A DNA stretch of 64,000 bases from Topomyia yanbarensis (Eukaryota > Arthropoda > Insecta > Diptera > Culicidae): positions 164,682,080 to 164,746,079 of the forward strand of contig NC_080670.1 of the NCBI RefSeq assembly GCF_030247195.1, read 5' to 3'. Below the pieces are notes generated by a model. The model ran no database searches. It was not told the origin of the DNA and was given only the letters and a program-made list of their open reading frames with translations. This document shows positions 44,389-56,057 of the stretch, one piece after another. Position numbers and translations under genes: made by a program. Position 1 is the stretch's first letter. Every line of letters begins with the position of its first letter.

Positions 44389-47018
44389 GTGAGTTGGTTG
44401 CCTTAAGGAGGGTTGTGTGACACGGTATTTTAATGGTTTCTGTTGTTTCAGGTGTACATCGCCGAATGGCAAGAAAAAGGACATTCGGTATGTCTGTTCC
44501 GGTGTGTTGTCTGAATCATTGGATCCATTGACCGACAAGTCGCAGCTGCCGTATGATGTGAGTGTTGTAAAATATTTAAATCATTTGCACTTAAATCTCT
44601 TGCAGTTACATTGTTTTCCATTTTTATGGTTGATTTGTTCAATATTTATTCTCGAGTTCATGAGAAAATGGAATAAATTTAATTTTCTTAACAAAACTGC
44701 CTTTGCCTAAAATTGAAAATATGTAGAATTAGAATGTGTAAATTTATTAATGTGCCATTTTCCGGATTTACAGATAGACCAGCTCACTTGGGACGCCCAG
44801 CATCTGACAAACACCGAACAGCACTACTGCTACTGTGGCGACGATGGCAACTGGCTGAGAGAAATGATTCAGTGCTGCCGCTGTCAGCAGTGGTTCCATG
44901 GACGGTGTATTCGAAGTCTGCAGTATCCGATATTCCTGGGTGATCGGTTCTATTTTTTCATTTGTTCGATCTGCAATCACGGTCATGAATTTGTCCGACG
45001 GTTGGAGGTCGGTTGGTCAGATCTGACCCATCTGGCACTGTACAATTTGATAGCTCGGAACGGCAAGCGCTTCTACGATGTGACTAAAGCTATAGCGTCC
45101 TACGTGGAAGACAACTGGAAGACACTGCAGATGCCGGATCAGGTAGAGTACAGCTTGAATCCATTTGTCAATAGGGATACTCAAATAGTTCAATTTCAGA
45201 TGGCCAAACTATCACCGAATGCAAGAAAAGAAATCCTCACGCAAACGCTAAACAACGACAAAATGCGTTTCAAGTGTGCAGCTGAAGGAAGCACACTATG
45301 GACACTGCGAATACCGCAACCACCGAGCCCACCAAATGTGCTACTTCTGCCAGGGCAAATCATCACCGAGCACATCCTGACACAGATGTCCAAAGAGAAC
45401 CGAGTCTATCGATTCCTACCGAGAGTGTAAGTATTTTCAATCGCAAATGGAGCTGAGCAGTATGTAGTAAATCAACGTACTCCTTTTCAGCGCTCTGGAG
45501 AAAGCCTTTGTCAATGACGCTCTAAGCCGGGAAAAAATGACTGGCGTCAACTACTGCTCCCCGTTGGTGTCGGAAGACGATGCTTCCGACGTGTCCGACG
45601 GTACAAATCCAGAGGAGAATAGTTCCGAATTCGAAGCTGCAACCGGTGCTGGCACCGGTGAGCTTTTGATCACGCGTGGCGGCGAAGGCTGCGGTTTGGC
45701 CTCCATTAACGGAGCGATCGTCGCTGATCCAGCTCGACAGAACAGTGTTGCAATATATGCCAGTACAGGGAAAAAATCTAGTTCAAATTTAAGTGATTCG
45801 CTGTTCAGTTCTAACGCAAAGGACGGATTTCAGTTTGGGCCCAGCATCGGCATAGGGTCGAAAGCACAAAGTGAGACGGGAAGTAACATCAGTGGTGTCG
45901 GCAATCGGAGAGCGTTCAAAACGAAATCGAAGAAAACCGAGAGCGATAAATCACTAGACATTTACGATTCATCGGATGACACCTCGAGAAACACGTTGGA
46001 TTTGATCATACCTCATCCCAAAGATTTCAGCGGGAAAAACAATCCCTTTCATCAACCGGCGGCAGCTACCGGTACTACAGGCGGCAGTACCGTCGGTACA
46101 GGGATAACGAAAAGCAACGAAACAAAAGACTTAATGCAAAAGGCTAGTACCAGTAATCCTAATCAAATAAGTAGTAATCTAGTGAACGGAGAAATGCGTG
46201 TGGCACGAATCGTCAAGCGGAGACTCAGCGCTCGGGATATTCTGAACGGATCAAAGTACAAACGAAGAAAGTTCCGAAAATGTTCGGTAAGTCGTTAGAA
46301 GATTTCCCATCAAGTGACCCTATTTAATCATGCGTCATTCTTTCCACAGGTCATTGGGACTACATTAACAACCATTCCTACTTCTTCTGCTCCTGCACCC
46401 GTGCTGGGTCAATCATCTACACTGATTGCATCGCTTTTCTCGCAACCAGTGGACAGCAGCGGCTGGACAAGTCAAATCGTACTAAATCAGTTGCTGCCCT
46501 CGTCCTCCTCCTCAGGAAGTAGCACACCACCCAGCTGTTCCCATTCCGCTAACATTCAGCCAAATATGATGGTTCCTCAAACAGCGCTGTCTGTCTCAAC
46601 CGCAACCACTGCCAACTCGTCGTCATCCTCTCCAGCCACCCTCCAACTGGTGCCAAACAGCCAAGCACCATCCAAACGTAGTCCCGCCCACGGCCGAAGG
46701 CTTCGGCAGCGCCAGGAGCGCAACTATGCAGAGTCATCTAGGCGTCCAAGTGTCGCGTTTTCCAGCGGTACAGCAGCGACGGATGCGCTAGCAATCAGTG
46801 AACCCTCTTCGCCCATCAAAAGTGGACCGCTAATCGGTGCGGTTGCCAGCGGATCCAACGGACCTGATCTACAGTCGTCTTTGAATTTGTACTTCGGTGC
46901 CGCTCATCGTATTCTCAGTGGTGAAAGGTTTGTCATCAAGGGCAAACGGGTAGCACTTTCCGGTAAGGTGCAGTACCTCATCGAGTGGGAAGGCTGCCCG
47001 GCGGCGCAGGTAATGTAA
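43450..47018 (+). CDS. Pcl: Polycomb-like protein (PHF1/MTF2/PHF19 family), PRC2 accessory factor
   Basis: Pcl is a nuclear accessory subunit of PRC2 that aids chromatin targeting and H3K27 trimethylation. The coding segments are 43450-44388, 44452-44557, 44774-45426, 45491-46286 and 46350-47018. All introns are short, GT-AG and phase-consistent. Counting from the ATG at 43493 the product is 1039 residues. In order I see a Ser/Thr-rich N-terminus, a Tudor domain (about 199-248, DGRFYLGTIIAIGNSQCLVR), PHD1 (about 257-308, CVVCKQHN...CENCGRGYHIKC), PHD2 (about 352-405, YCYCGDDGNW...CCRCQQWFHGRC), the extended-homology region (about 407-460), a long disordered Ser/Thr/Gly-rich stretch, and a C-terminal chromo-like motif ending VQYLIEWEG. 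The frame is open back to the acceptor at 43449 and codes RSSVATAPTTSPAG before the ATG, so translation could start in an upstream exon. Confidence 0.93.
44452..44557 (+). CDS. Pcl: Pcl exon: PHD1-PHD2 linker
   Basis: The acceptor is tttcag at 44451 and the donor is gtgagt at 44558. It reads CTSPNGKKKDIRYVCSGVLS and then SESLDPL...QLPYD. It completes the last Cys pair of PHD1 and enters the linker. Confidence 0.92.
44774..45426 (+). CDS. Pcl: Pcl exon: PHD2 and extended homology region
   Basis: The acceptor is tttacag at 44773 and the donor is gtaagt at 45427. It begins IDQLTWDAQHL, then PHD2 (CYCGDDGNWLREMIQCCRCQ, WFHGRC), then the EH/winged-helix-like region with VGWSDLTHLALYNLIARNGK. Confidence 0.93.
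45491..46286 (+). CDS. Pcl: Pcl exon: disordered middle region
   Basis: The acceptor is ttttcag at 45490 and the donor is gtaagt at 46287. It reads ALEKAFVNDALSREKMTGVN and continues into an acidic, then Ser/Gly/Thr-rich region, ending in a basic cluster (KYKRRKFRKCS). The exon length keeps frame with its neighbours. Confidence 0.9.
46350..47018 (+). CDS. Pcl: Pcl terminal exon: Ser-rich region and chromo-like end
   Basis: The acceptor is ttccacag at 46349 and the stop is TAA at 47016-47018. A Ser/Ala/Pro-rich stretch is followed by RILSGERFVIKGKRVALSGK and VQYLIEWEG. This matches the short C-terminal chromo-like motif of the Polycomb-like family. The protein ends ten residues after it. Confidence 0.9.
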   Translation, partial: VIGTTLTTIPTSSAPAPVLGQSSTLIASLFSQPVDSSGWTSQIVLNQLLPSSSSSGSSTPPSCSHSANIQPNMMVPQTALSVSTATTANSSSSSPATLQLVPNSQAPSKRSPAHGRRLRQRQERNYAESSRRPSVAFSSGTAATDALAISEPSSPIKSGPLIGAVASGSNGPDLQSSLNLYFGAAHRILSGERFVIKGKRVALSGKVQYLIEWEGCPAAQVM

Positions 47019-48299
47019 GTTTTATCATGTCCTAATATCCAAGCTAGATGCAGGTATTTTATGAAGGGAAAATTAACCAGGAATCAGGTATCAGGAATAG
47101 TATCTGGATTTTAATTAAATTGTTTTGGGTGTTTTAAATTATCCTGTTTTTATGAGCGGCAGTGTGTATAGCAGAGATAGGAACAGCAAGAGTTGGGGGT
47201 AGGTTAACTATTAGGGGGATATTTGTTCGGGGCATACATCAATACACTTCTTTCCGTAGTTGGCACAATGTCGCTGTGTCCCAGTCTCCGGTGCCACATG
47301 TGCTAGCATTCGTTATTGTGCTGTTTCCTATTGACAAGAAGGGAATAACCGGCTGCATTAGTAGAGACCAAAGATCCGATAGTCATTGTTAGACGGAGAC
47401 GTTGACGCGAGCCAATCGAGTATTACGTTACATTTTCTTTTTTTTGCATCCAAGTGAACTATCTATGATCGCCAGTCAGTCCCATGTAGATAGAGAATCC
47501 CAAATAATCCAAATAAGTAACTTTTCGCATGTAACACCATGAGTTGTTCGCGCAATTATAAAAAAGTTGGAACAATTGCGTAGGACGCCAGAAATTTATT
47601 TTTGGAACAAGTATTGCCAGATTTCAGGATGTCATGTTCATGTTTACTGTTGGGGGGGAACTATAGTAGAGATCTGCTTCGATCAACAGACACAATCAAA
47701 TTGCACCAAGTTACATAGCTCCGATTCAATATCTGCTCGAACACCTTCTCTCTCAGAATCACCATTCCTTCGGAAGGGAAATAAAACCATTGGTCTCGGT
47801 TTATGTGTTGGTGAGCTGATATCTAGTGTCCAGATGCTGGAGTCCCCTTTCTGGCGTCTGTGATATTTAGTCAGGGCGGGCAGTCTGGAATTACGCAACG
47901 ATCATATCTGAAAGCAAAGTACGTTTTAGGAATGAACCAGACTAAAAATGTTTCCAACCTCTTGAAGCACTGGGAGACACTTGCTCTTCACTCAAGGTTC
48001 TTCATTTATTTTGAACTGGTCCTTCAGAAGATCACTATATACGTCTGAACAAGATCCTTCACTGTCCCCCAAGAACCATAAACTATTTTTAATCTAGTCC
48101 GTTGAAAGGCTTTCTCAAAGCTGATTAGGGTAATGACATCGTCTTAATTACAATTTTGGCGAGCACAGTATCGTCGACTACACAAAGGCAAAACACTGTC
48201 CCCATGGTTCACGGAGCGTGTCAGGCTTCATGTGAGGCAATTGGGACTCTTGTTAGTCAGGTTTTCTGTGAGGCAATTGAGGTGGGGGGGGGGCTGTGC
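47019..48299. other. Pcl 3' flank, no gene recognised
   Basis: Noncoding sequence after the Pcl stop, including repeat G. A short direct repeat gtgaggcaattg lies at about 48232 and 48271, next to a run of ten G. Confidence 0.4.
47758..47866 (+). repeat. dispersed repeat G, copy 2
   Basis: Second copy of the 42296-42412 sequence, including gatatctagtgtccagatg and tttctggcgtc, on the other side of Pcl. Confidence 0.7.
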
Positions 48300-49300
48300 T
48301 CATGCGATTTACTGGTGCCACGACGAGCCTAAACTGGTGGTTTGTCGCGATCGGTGCTACCCGTCGAAGTCCCCAACTTTGGAGCTAGCCTAATCCGGAG
48401 TTTCCTGACGAAATGATGTCTTCCGAAACCGTTTACGAACGCATTATTCTTGCCACGACGGTTCCCCGTAGAGTGGCGAGGCCGGTCCAACGATTCCGCT
48501 CAGAGGACTGCTTCCGGTTCACTTGAGCCCCGACGACTCAAGCCAATGATTTGCTACTCTAACAAAGAGTGGAAGATTTTCCGAAACTGAACGAAACTAC
48601 TCGAGCAGATGCCGAGTTCGATCCTGTAATTCTGGGTAGAGGATGACTTCCAGTTCACAGATGCGCGCCGGCCATTTGCCGGTGCTACTTCACGATCTAC
48701 GCCCGACCGTGGACCTAGCCTTCTTCGGCGGAGAAATTTTCCGATATCGAACGTTCTCTCGAAACCGTTATCTTGAAGCTGCTCGGTCAGTTGCCGAGGT
48801 CAGTCCTGCGATTCCGAGTGAAGGATGACTTCCTGTTCTCAGGTACCCCTACGAGCCACCGCCGATGATTGGTTCAGCTCAGTCCAGTTCCCAGCTGTGG
48901 ATGTAGCCTACTCCGGTTGTGCAACTGAATCGTTCCAGCTATCAAGTAGACAACCTCTGATGAGAGTGTTAGATACGCGCTGGACTCCCGCATGGCCTTC
49001 AGCCTGAACGTGCTGTTCAATCGAGATCTGTTCCTCTTCGTCTACGCAGGTCTCCAACTCCCGGTCGTTATCTCCTAGTCACCTCTTGTGATTCCATGGT
49101 AATCTATGCAAGCAGAGAGACCATGCTAGGATTGATACTATCCTTCTTGAGAATAGTCCATCGGAACCTAGTACCCATCGGCTTTGGTGGCGAGTTTCGA
49201 ACGTACCCGGAGGCATGCCGGGTTTTTCTGGGACGGAGGGAACTGCGCAATTGGCCTACTCGCCATGGCACACCTTTCACAACTGTTTGGCTAGTTAGCT
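48300..49300 (-). mobile_element. R1-like UTR-only remnant
   Basis: 49076-49280 matches 53958-54175, the sequence just upstream of ORF1 in the minus-strand R1-like element (shared cctcttgtg, ttccatgg, gtctatg and gggacgga blocks). The adjacent 48300-49020 has the irregular CCGGT/GGACCTAGCC-type repeats typical of those elements' 3' UTRs. No coding lies between. Confidence 0.5.
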
Positions 49301-49559
49301 TCGAGCGGCTAACAATCGCATTGACAAAACTGCTTACGGATTTGTGCAACTTTTTATAGAGATTCAGCAGACTCCACTGTGCATCCCCACTATATCCTAC
49401 GCAAGCTCCCGCTGCTCATCCGGGGCTGCTTATTTTGGTTATTCGCAACCTACCTACACTGCACTACAGGTCATTGGTCCCGCCCGATGGTTGGCAGTTG
49501 AGCGTTCCACGGCGGTTTCTTTAGTAAGGTTTAAAAAGCTTCAAGGTTCTGTTATTTTG

Positions 49560-52500
49560 AAGCCTCACTTGATCCAAGAAATGGACCGACATCTGAGCCA
49601 TTTAGTTCTCAACTCTTCTTGCTTTTGGTCTCCATCTATTACGTCGCCATTAAGCTTTCGTCTTAGTGAGCCATTTAGCTGTGAATTTCATGAGCCATTC
49701 AGCTCCTGCTCCCGTAAGTCGTTCAGCTCCCAACCTTATCAGGATCTACTCGGGTAGTCCCCGACGGTAAACTCACCCTACTTCGACTGAAAGCTCCCTG
49801 ACGGTGGAATTTCTGTCGGTACCGATGTCTGTCAATTAGAATCTACCCTACTGTGAATTCCTTGGCGGTGGATTTATACCGGTGCCGATGCTTTTTTTTC
49901 GTAAGCCATTAATCTCCCTGCTTCTCCCGATCTACTTGATCTAGTCCCTGGTGGTGGACCTAGCCTGCTCAACGACCAACCAGTAGGTGCTGCGGTCCAT
50001 CTAGCGAATCTAGGTGAAGCGTAGCTTCCGGTTTACTGGCGTCCCAAAAGCCCTCAGCGGGTTGTTCAACGCGATCTACTAGATTTAGTCCCCGGTCGTG
50101 GATCTAGCCTACTCGTGAGCCACCCAGTAGAGTGTGAAAGACGATCCGGCGATTCCGATATAGCCTAACATCGAGTTTGCTGGCGCCCCGATGATCCGAA
50201 CCCGGTGCTGCGTCGCCTGCTCAAATGTTTCCTGGCGGTGGACCTAGTCTACCTCGGCAGAGAGTTCTCAGTCGACGAATTTTTTCCCGTACCCGATTTG
50301 TTGTTCCCCAGCGACTTTCTAGTCGGCGCCGCTGCTTTGTTACTCTTTTAGGCACGTCCCCTACAGCTCGGAGAGTATACACGTCACTACTCTGTTAACC
50401 GCATCCCAGATATGCTCATCGTGGCACTACGATATTGTCGACTGTCACGCCAGACATACCCCTTCAATTTTTTTGGAATAATGGCATTCGAAGAGGACGT
50501 GTTCCGGTGTCTCTTGCACGTTCACACGCTCCGTGCAAAGGGGTGACGCAGCATGTCCAAACCGATTCAGGTACTTCCGGAAGCATCCGCGCACGGACAA
50601 AAACTGTGTCAAATGGAAGTTCACCTATCCATTCTTCCTATGCACCCACGCCGACACATTTGGGATGAGTCAGTGGGTCCACCTTCTATTTTTCGCATTG
50701 TCCAACGCTTGCTGCCACTTAGCCAAAGTTCTCCGCTGGTAACATTCCACGTCCTCAGCTAGAGTGATGCAGATGGGAATCATCCAGGCAATGACGCATA
50801 CCGCCTCCGAAGATAGAGTTCCGTGCGCGCTCGTCAGACGAACAGCCATTAGGCGAAACGTGCTTGTCAAGTTCTTCCAGTTCCACTTTGAGTTCAGCAC
50901 AGCAGTCCAGTGCAGTACGCCATACCTCAGTATTGAGATGAGACACCCGCAAGGAGACGTCTCGTGCTACATCTTGCTCCTTCGATATTCGACATGACGA
51001 TACGTTAGTTGCTCTCGCAGCCTTCTCACCATACATTGTCGTCATGGCTGTTGTAATTTAATCGTTCGTCAGTTGCTTCAGCGCACGCATCGATGAAATT
51101 CAGTGTCCGCCGACGATGATCATGACACGCTGGATTTTTTTTCGGTTGCTGATCAGCATTATCTCCGTCTTGTGGTGAGCCAGCTGCAACATGACATCAG
51201 CCATCCAGGTTTCCACGATGCGTACTGTCTCTGCCGTCAACATCTCCGTCTTCTCGAGAATCTCGTAAGTTATCATCTGGACAACGTCATCTGTAAATCC
51301 AGCTGCCCAGGAGTTCTATTCCTCGGCATTGGGCCGAGTATGGAACCCTGAGGAACTCCCGCCGTGACGCTAATGCACCCATGTTCGTTTTGTAGACCAG
51401 TATACAATTCTGAAAGTAACTTTTCAGAAACTTGTACAAATAGTCCGGGAATCGCACTCTGTGCAGCGTTCTTCACGTCGATCGTAACCAAGGCGTAATA
51501 GCGATTATCCCTTCTTTTTTGCTTCCATGCTTTCTCCGCGCTCGCGATAATTATACAGATGGCGTTCACCGTCGAGGTCCCTTCCCGGAATCCGAACTGC
51601 CTCTGCGATAGTCCATTCTTACTTTCAGCGTAGTTCGTCAGCTTGTTCTGGATGCTTTCTTCGCTTTCAGCCCTCTAGCCACTATAAGGAGCTCGTCGTT
51701 GGAGATTCGATATTACCAGCATTTCCACCCTTTGCATCAACGTATGGTGTAGGCGGCCATGCGGTTTGGTCGTGACTCTCCACGATAATTTTCAATTTGT
51801 CAGCGCACATTTCCACTGGTCTCGCTGGATCCTTGATCCTGGCCAACACGACACGATAAGCATAGCCCCAGGGGTTAGCATTTAATTCTCTACACAGCTG
51901 CTTGTAGCAGGTAGACTTGCTTACCTCTATCTCGCGTTTAAAAACGGCCCTGCCCGCCCGGAATGTTACCTTACACTCTTCTTTAACTGCTTCAGATCTT
52001 GCTCTCTAAACACGTCTTCTGGCTTTTAGGCAGACAGCACTGAGGATGCTGAGTCTTTCGTTCCACCATAACGCCGGATGTCGGCAGTTTCTTGGCTCCA
52101 TTTTCCTAGACATCTCATACTGTTTCTGACAGCAGAAGAAAAGCGGCCACAAAAAGGTCCTTGTCGAAGTCCTTTATGTTCCACTTCCGCTCCCCAGTCC
52201 TCACTCCTCGCGTTACAGTGCAATTTCGTCGACCAGTGATGTAGTGGATCGCTTGGTGGTCACTATGTGTATACTGCTCACTTACTCGTCAAATCCTGTT
52301 ATCCATCAGCGAAGGACTGCAGAATGTTATGTCGATGATGAATTTCCGACCGTCTTTACGGAATGTGCTAGCGCAACCTTCGTTGCACAGTCTTACATCT
52401 AGCTTCGTCGGGGCTTCCAATAAGCTGTAACCTCTTGCGTTGATCAGCTTGATACCCCATTCCACCGCCCAAGCTTTAAAGTCTCCTCCTATAACAACCG

Positions 52501-54210
52501 GCTTTCATTTGAATAATGAGTCGGTTAGTGCGTCCAGTAGCCGATTGTATTGCTCTGGTGTCCATCTTGGGGAAGCATAACAGCTACGGACGAATACGCC
52601 GTTGATCTTGGCGATCACGCAGCCTTCGTGTGTGCTCTCCGCCACCTCTTGGACAGAGAAATCGCCCATTACTTGGATTGCCGCCATCCCTGCACTATCC
52701 ACGACCCAGTTTACCGTTATCGGAAGGAACACGATACGGCTCTGTAATAATTGCAACGTCGCACATCGCTCCATCTACTTGGTTAATCGCGAATCGACTC
52801 TCAACGAGCTCACTAGACTGCCCAGAAAAATATTGAATTCATGAAAACTCAAGTTTAGCTACCGCACCAACGTGCCTGAAGTTTGTATGGGATTTTTCGA
52901 CAATTTACATGTAGATAACCCACTAGCTCACATTTTCGCCGCTAGGTGGCATGGTATACATCGTATTATCACTGTAAGCGAAAATAAAAAGTATAATTTA
53001 ATTGTCTATAACTATAGGTACGGCTCCCTGCGATAGAACTCGCGGTAGGTCGAGCTCTTGACGGAAGGGTACTTCTTCAGCTCGAAGATCATCCCGTCTT
53101 TCTGAGTGCGTCTCGTTTCAACAACGTTCTCTACCAGCTCCCTCATTTCTGGGTCCTCTCTCACTTTCTTGAGAAGAGCGGCGTAGGACGTTGTATCGTT
53201 CGCTTCGATGATCAGTGGATCGCCTTTGTACCTCTCCCGAGAAGGCTTCTGTTTCTTCCTTTTCTTGTTCTTTCTTCTTTTCTTCCCTTTGTTTCCGTTC
53301 CCTCCACTTTTCCTGCTGGCTTCCCACGATGCACCAACCACGGTCTTACCCAATGTTCCTCTGGTCGCTGCAGCCCTTCAGCTCGCACTTCTGCGTTTTC
53401 GGGTCCTCTTGCTCCCCCGGCGTGTCCCTCACCCTTTTCTCCGTGCGAGTATTGTGGTGACTCTTCGGTGTCATCTTAGTGTTTGCCGTCGCGTGTTCTG
53501 TGACTTCCATCAGTGCTTTTTCGGCTGATTCAGTTCTCATCAAGAGCGCCGTCTGCACGCGTTCAGCAACTGTTACGGCCCATTTGATACTCGTCACTAG
53601 CTGCTTGACCTTGGTGTGCACATTGTGTATGTCCTTCACGACCTCATAGAGCTCGTCGTCATTTTTCCTCACCTCCGTCAAGTACGACTTCCCAAAATGT
53701 GAGTCATTATGAGTGGTGTCGCTACCTGATTTCGGGGTGAACACTCGATTCGGTAACCGCATCTAATGTTGGTTTCCTCGTGGCTCACTCTGTACCAAGC
53801 CGCTGCTGGTACTCGCTGTGACTACCAGTGGCGTAATCGGTGATCTCTACAGCTTATCGTTCCTTGCAAACGCATTCGCGTCGTCCTCATTTGTTTTATT
53901 GGATGTCTTCATGCTGGTGGGCCCAACTCCGGGCCGCTATCTCCAGCTCGCTGTACGTAGTCGCCTCTTGTGCTTCCATGGTTGTCTATGCGAGCAGTGA
54001 GGCCATACTAGGGTTGACACTATCTTTCATGGGGAGTAGTGTTCAAAGCCGGCTCGGCGTAAATTCAGGAATTCTCCACCCACTAAATAGTGACGAGTTT
54101 TGAACGTACTCGGGGGCCTACCAGGGTTTTGTCGGGACGGACGCAGCCGAGCTGATAGCTCACTGGCCATTCCAAGTCGGTGTCATCCTGCCTTACACAG
54201 GAAGTAGAAC
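49560..54210 (-). mobile_element. decayed R1-like non-LTR retrotransposon, minus strand
   Basis: Right to left: leader (to about 53763), gag remnant 53762-53000, endonuclease remnant 52774-52505 (WVVDSAGMAAIQVMGDF, CYASPRWTPEQYNRLLDAL), linker, RT remnant about 51700-51270 (YALVTIDVKNAAQSA, TAGVPQGSILGP), C-terminal part 51045-50436, and a repeat-rich 3' UTR to about 49560. It is a relative of the copy in the sim intron: both end with ggctca...ggtc..cccatttc. It has many stops and frameshifts. Confidence 0.8.
53012..53762 (-). pseudogene. gag-like ORF1 remnant of the minus-strand R1-like element
   Basis: Two overlapping pieces. 53762-53346 reads MRLPNRVFTPKSGSD, then VRKNDDELYEVVKDIHNVHT and RVRDTPGEQED. 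53353-53012 is highly basic and ends YAALLKKVREDPEMRELVEN. The latter resembles [20 protein letters not shown] of the sim-intron copy (15040-15100), confirming the relationship. Confidence 0.75.
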
Positions 54211-54349
54211 CGCGCGTCTGTCAGCTCAAAGCCGCCGTCCAATTCGTGACCGTGTCCTGTCCGTTGCCGTCGATCATGCTGTGCTGGTTGGAGTTATGGC
54301 ATTTTTAACGTATAACGCTCCCATAAGTTGCTATTTAATTTTTAGTTGA

Positions 54350-55280
54350 TCTGACTTCTTATTTCGGAGTTTCAAGTTTAAGAGTGTGGATACACAGCAA
54401 ATTCATATATAAACGTAACACTATGGTGGCCGATTTATGTAATACATATAAAATGAGTGCAACATTACTTGAATTTGCGGGTCTAGATTAGCGGTTCTCA
54501 GCCTTTTTGTGCCACGGACGCTTTAGAAATCACCCTGAGTTGCCGCGGACCGGATAAATATCAATTTTGTATGGTATCAAGATGTTATCTTTAGTTTGTT
54601 AGGAAACAGATCTCCTAGGGATGCGCGGACCTTCTGGTTGAGAATCACTGGTCTAGATTACTTATGACCAATCAAAGTAGCTTTGACCACCTTGACCACA
54701 CATGACGGTTCTTGATTCGTCTGCCGTTCCTAAGCTAATGTCACACCTATTTTCTAGCTAATTCTTTACCGATTTTGACAGAATTGATTCCAAATGAAAG
54801 ATACAATACTCCCGTTGACTGTCATTAAATTTCATTCAGTTCTGACTTTCGATTCCGGAGTTACTGGTTAGTTTTTGTGGTCGCATAAAAATTTCTCAGA
54901 TAGACCGGTACAATCGTAATACCATCGAGGGTCAAAATCTATTGAAATGGACAAATTACTTCGATTCGTAGGTCTAGATAACTGCTGGCCAATCAAAAAA
55001 TGCTTGGAATATACTTATATTATGCACGAGCCTTAATTCCGAAAGTCCTGGGTTCCGAGAATATTCCCAGAATAAGGTAACTGGTTCTTCGGTGATGACT
55101 GAACCGGTTTTCACAAACCAAATCTTAAATGGAAGGTATAATATGCGGCTGGCTGTTGCACTTCCTGACATATTCCAGAACTAAAATTACATCGGTTCAT
55201 CAGTGATAACTGAACCCATTTTTACTAACCTAGCCTTAGATAGAAGGAATAATATGTGGTTGGGTGTTGCACACCCAATT
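54350..55280. repeat. degenerate tandem repeat array (units of about 110 bp)
   Basis: Blocks such as gtgatgactgaacc ... ggaaggtataatatg at 55075-55160 recur at 55184-55272 (gtgataactgaaccc ... ggaataatatg). A looser version with ttccggagtt and tcaaatgaaag-like motifs occurs upstream. The hAT MITE 54489-54650 inserted into the array. Confidence 0.6.
54489..54650 (+). mobile_element. 162-bp hAT-type MITE, family B, complete copy
   Basis: The ends AGCGGTTCTCAGCC (left, first base decayed) and GGTTGAGAATCACTG are inverted. The exact 8-bp duplication GTCTAGAT lies at 54481-54488 and 54651-54658. A truncated relative starts at 7597. Confidence 0.88.
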
Positions 55281-55680
55281 GACCATCCCCTTCCACTTAC
55301 ACTATCCGCTTCATCTATCTCCCCTCTCAGCCCGCCCTCACACCACATTCCCTTCATCCATCCCGCATACCACGTTAAGTTTGGAGGTTGCCGGCGCATC
55401 CTCCAACCTAACTTTAATAATCCTCACCACCCTGCATTTCAAAATATGTTAGCACGAAGACAACATTGAATTTATGTCGATATGTTTTCGTTTTGAGTGT
55501 ATCAGCGACGACATGTTGCCTATCAGGTTCGTGGTAGTCGTCTACCTTTGTATACGTGTCAAGTGTAATAAGAATGTTATAGACATTTCCACAATTATAT
55601 TGAGCATAGCCAGAGATTAAATGATAGTTTGGATAAATGAGAAAGGCACAATTGCACCACGAGATGAATAAAAAAAAGAT
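55281..55680. other. intergenic, no gene recognised
   Basis: A C/T-rich stretch at 55280-55380 produces open frames on both strands by composition only. Nothing else is recognised. Confidence 0.35.
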
Positions 55681-55813
55681 TTTTTTTTAAATTTCTATAT
55701 AGAGGTTTCATTCTTAGGGTCATTCGCTTCTTGTTCGGGTTAGGAAAATCTCAACTCTATATGCGGGGTTGCATGCAAGGCAATAGATTTACAACTACGC
55801 TACGCCCGATCCC
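55681..55813 (-). mobile_element. tRNA-derived SINE, second copy
   Basis: Reads right to left like the SINE at 41566. The tRNA-like head (complement of ttacaactacgctacgccc) is followed by the same tail (complement of gaggtttca...ttcgggttagga). About 22 bp containing box B are missing relative to the other copy, so it is probably transcriptionally dead. Confidence 0.75.
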
Positions 55814-55862
55814 TTCAACGCAACTTTTACTTAAAACGAACGAAACGAAACGAATTACTTAA

Positions 55863-56053
55863 GGTTCAACCGAGAAAGTTTGGCAAAGCGGCCATCTTGG
55901 AAAACGGAAAAAGCAGTTTTTTCCCACACCGTTAGAAAATCTTCATGAAAATTAATCAGTAATACTTCGTAAAGATTTTCCCAACGATGTGAGAAAAAAC
56001 AGCTTTTTTCGTTTTCCAAAATGGCCGCTTATTGAGGCGCTCTCAGTTAAACC
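55863..56053. mobile_element. 191-bp near-perfect palindromic MITE with TTAA flanks
   Basis: The arms 55887-55943 and 55971-56028 are about 57-bp inverted repeats (gcggccatcttggaaaacgg against its complement), extended outward by ggttcaacc and gttaaacc. TTAA at 55859-55862 and 56054-56057 suggests piggyBac-type target choice. Confidence 0.75.
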
Positions 56054-56057
56054 TTAA

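Noticed and set aside
48285..48296. Run of G as a possible poly-C LINE tail
   Set aside because: It is not placed at a demonstrable element end, and the related copies end near a different sequence.
53208..53528. Phe/Leu-rich plus-strand frames that look like membrane proteins
   Set aside because: They are complements of the basic gag remnant of the minus-strand R1-like element.
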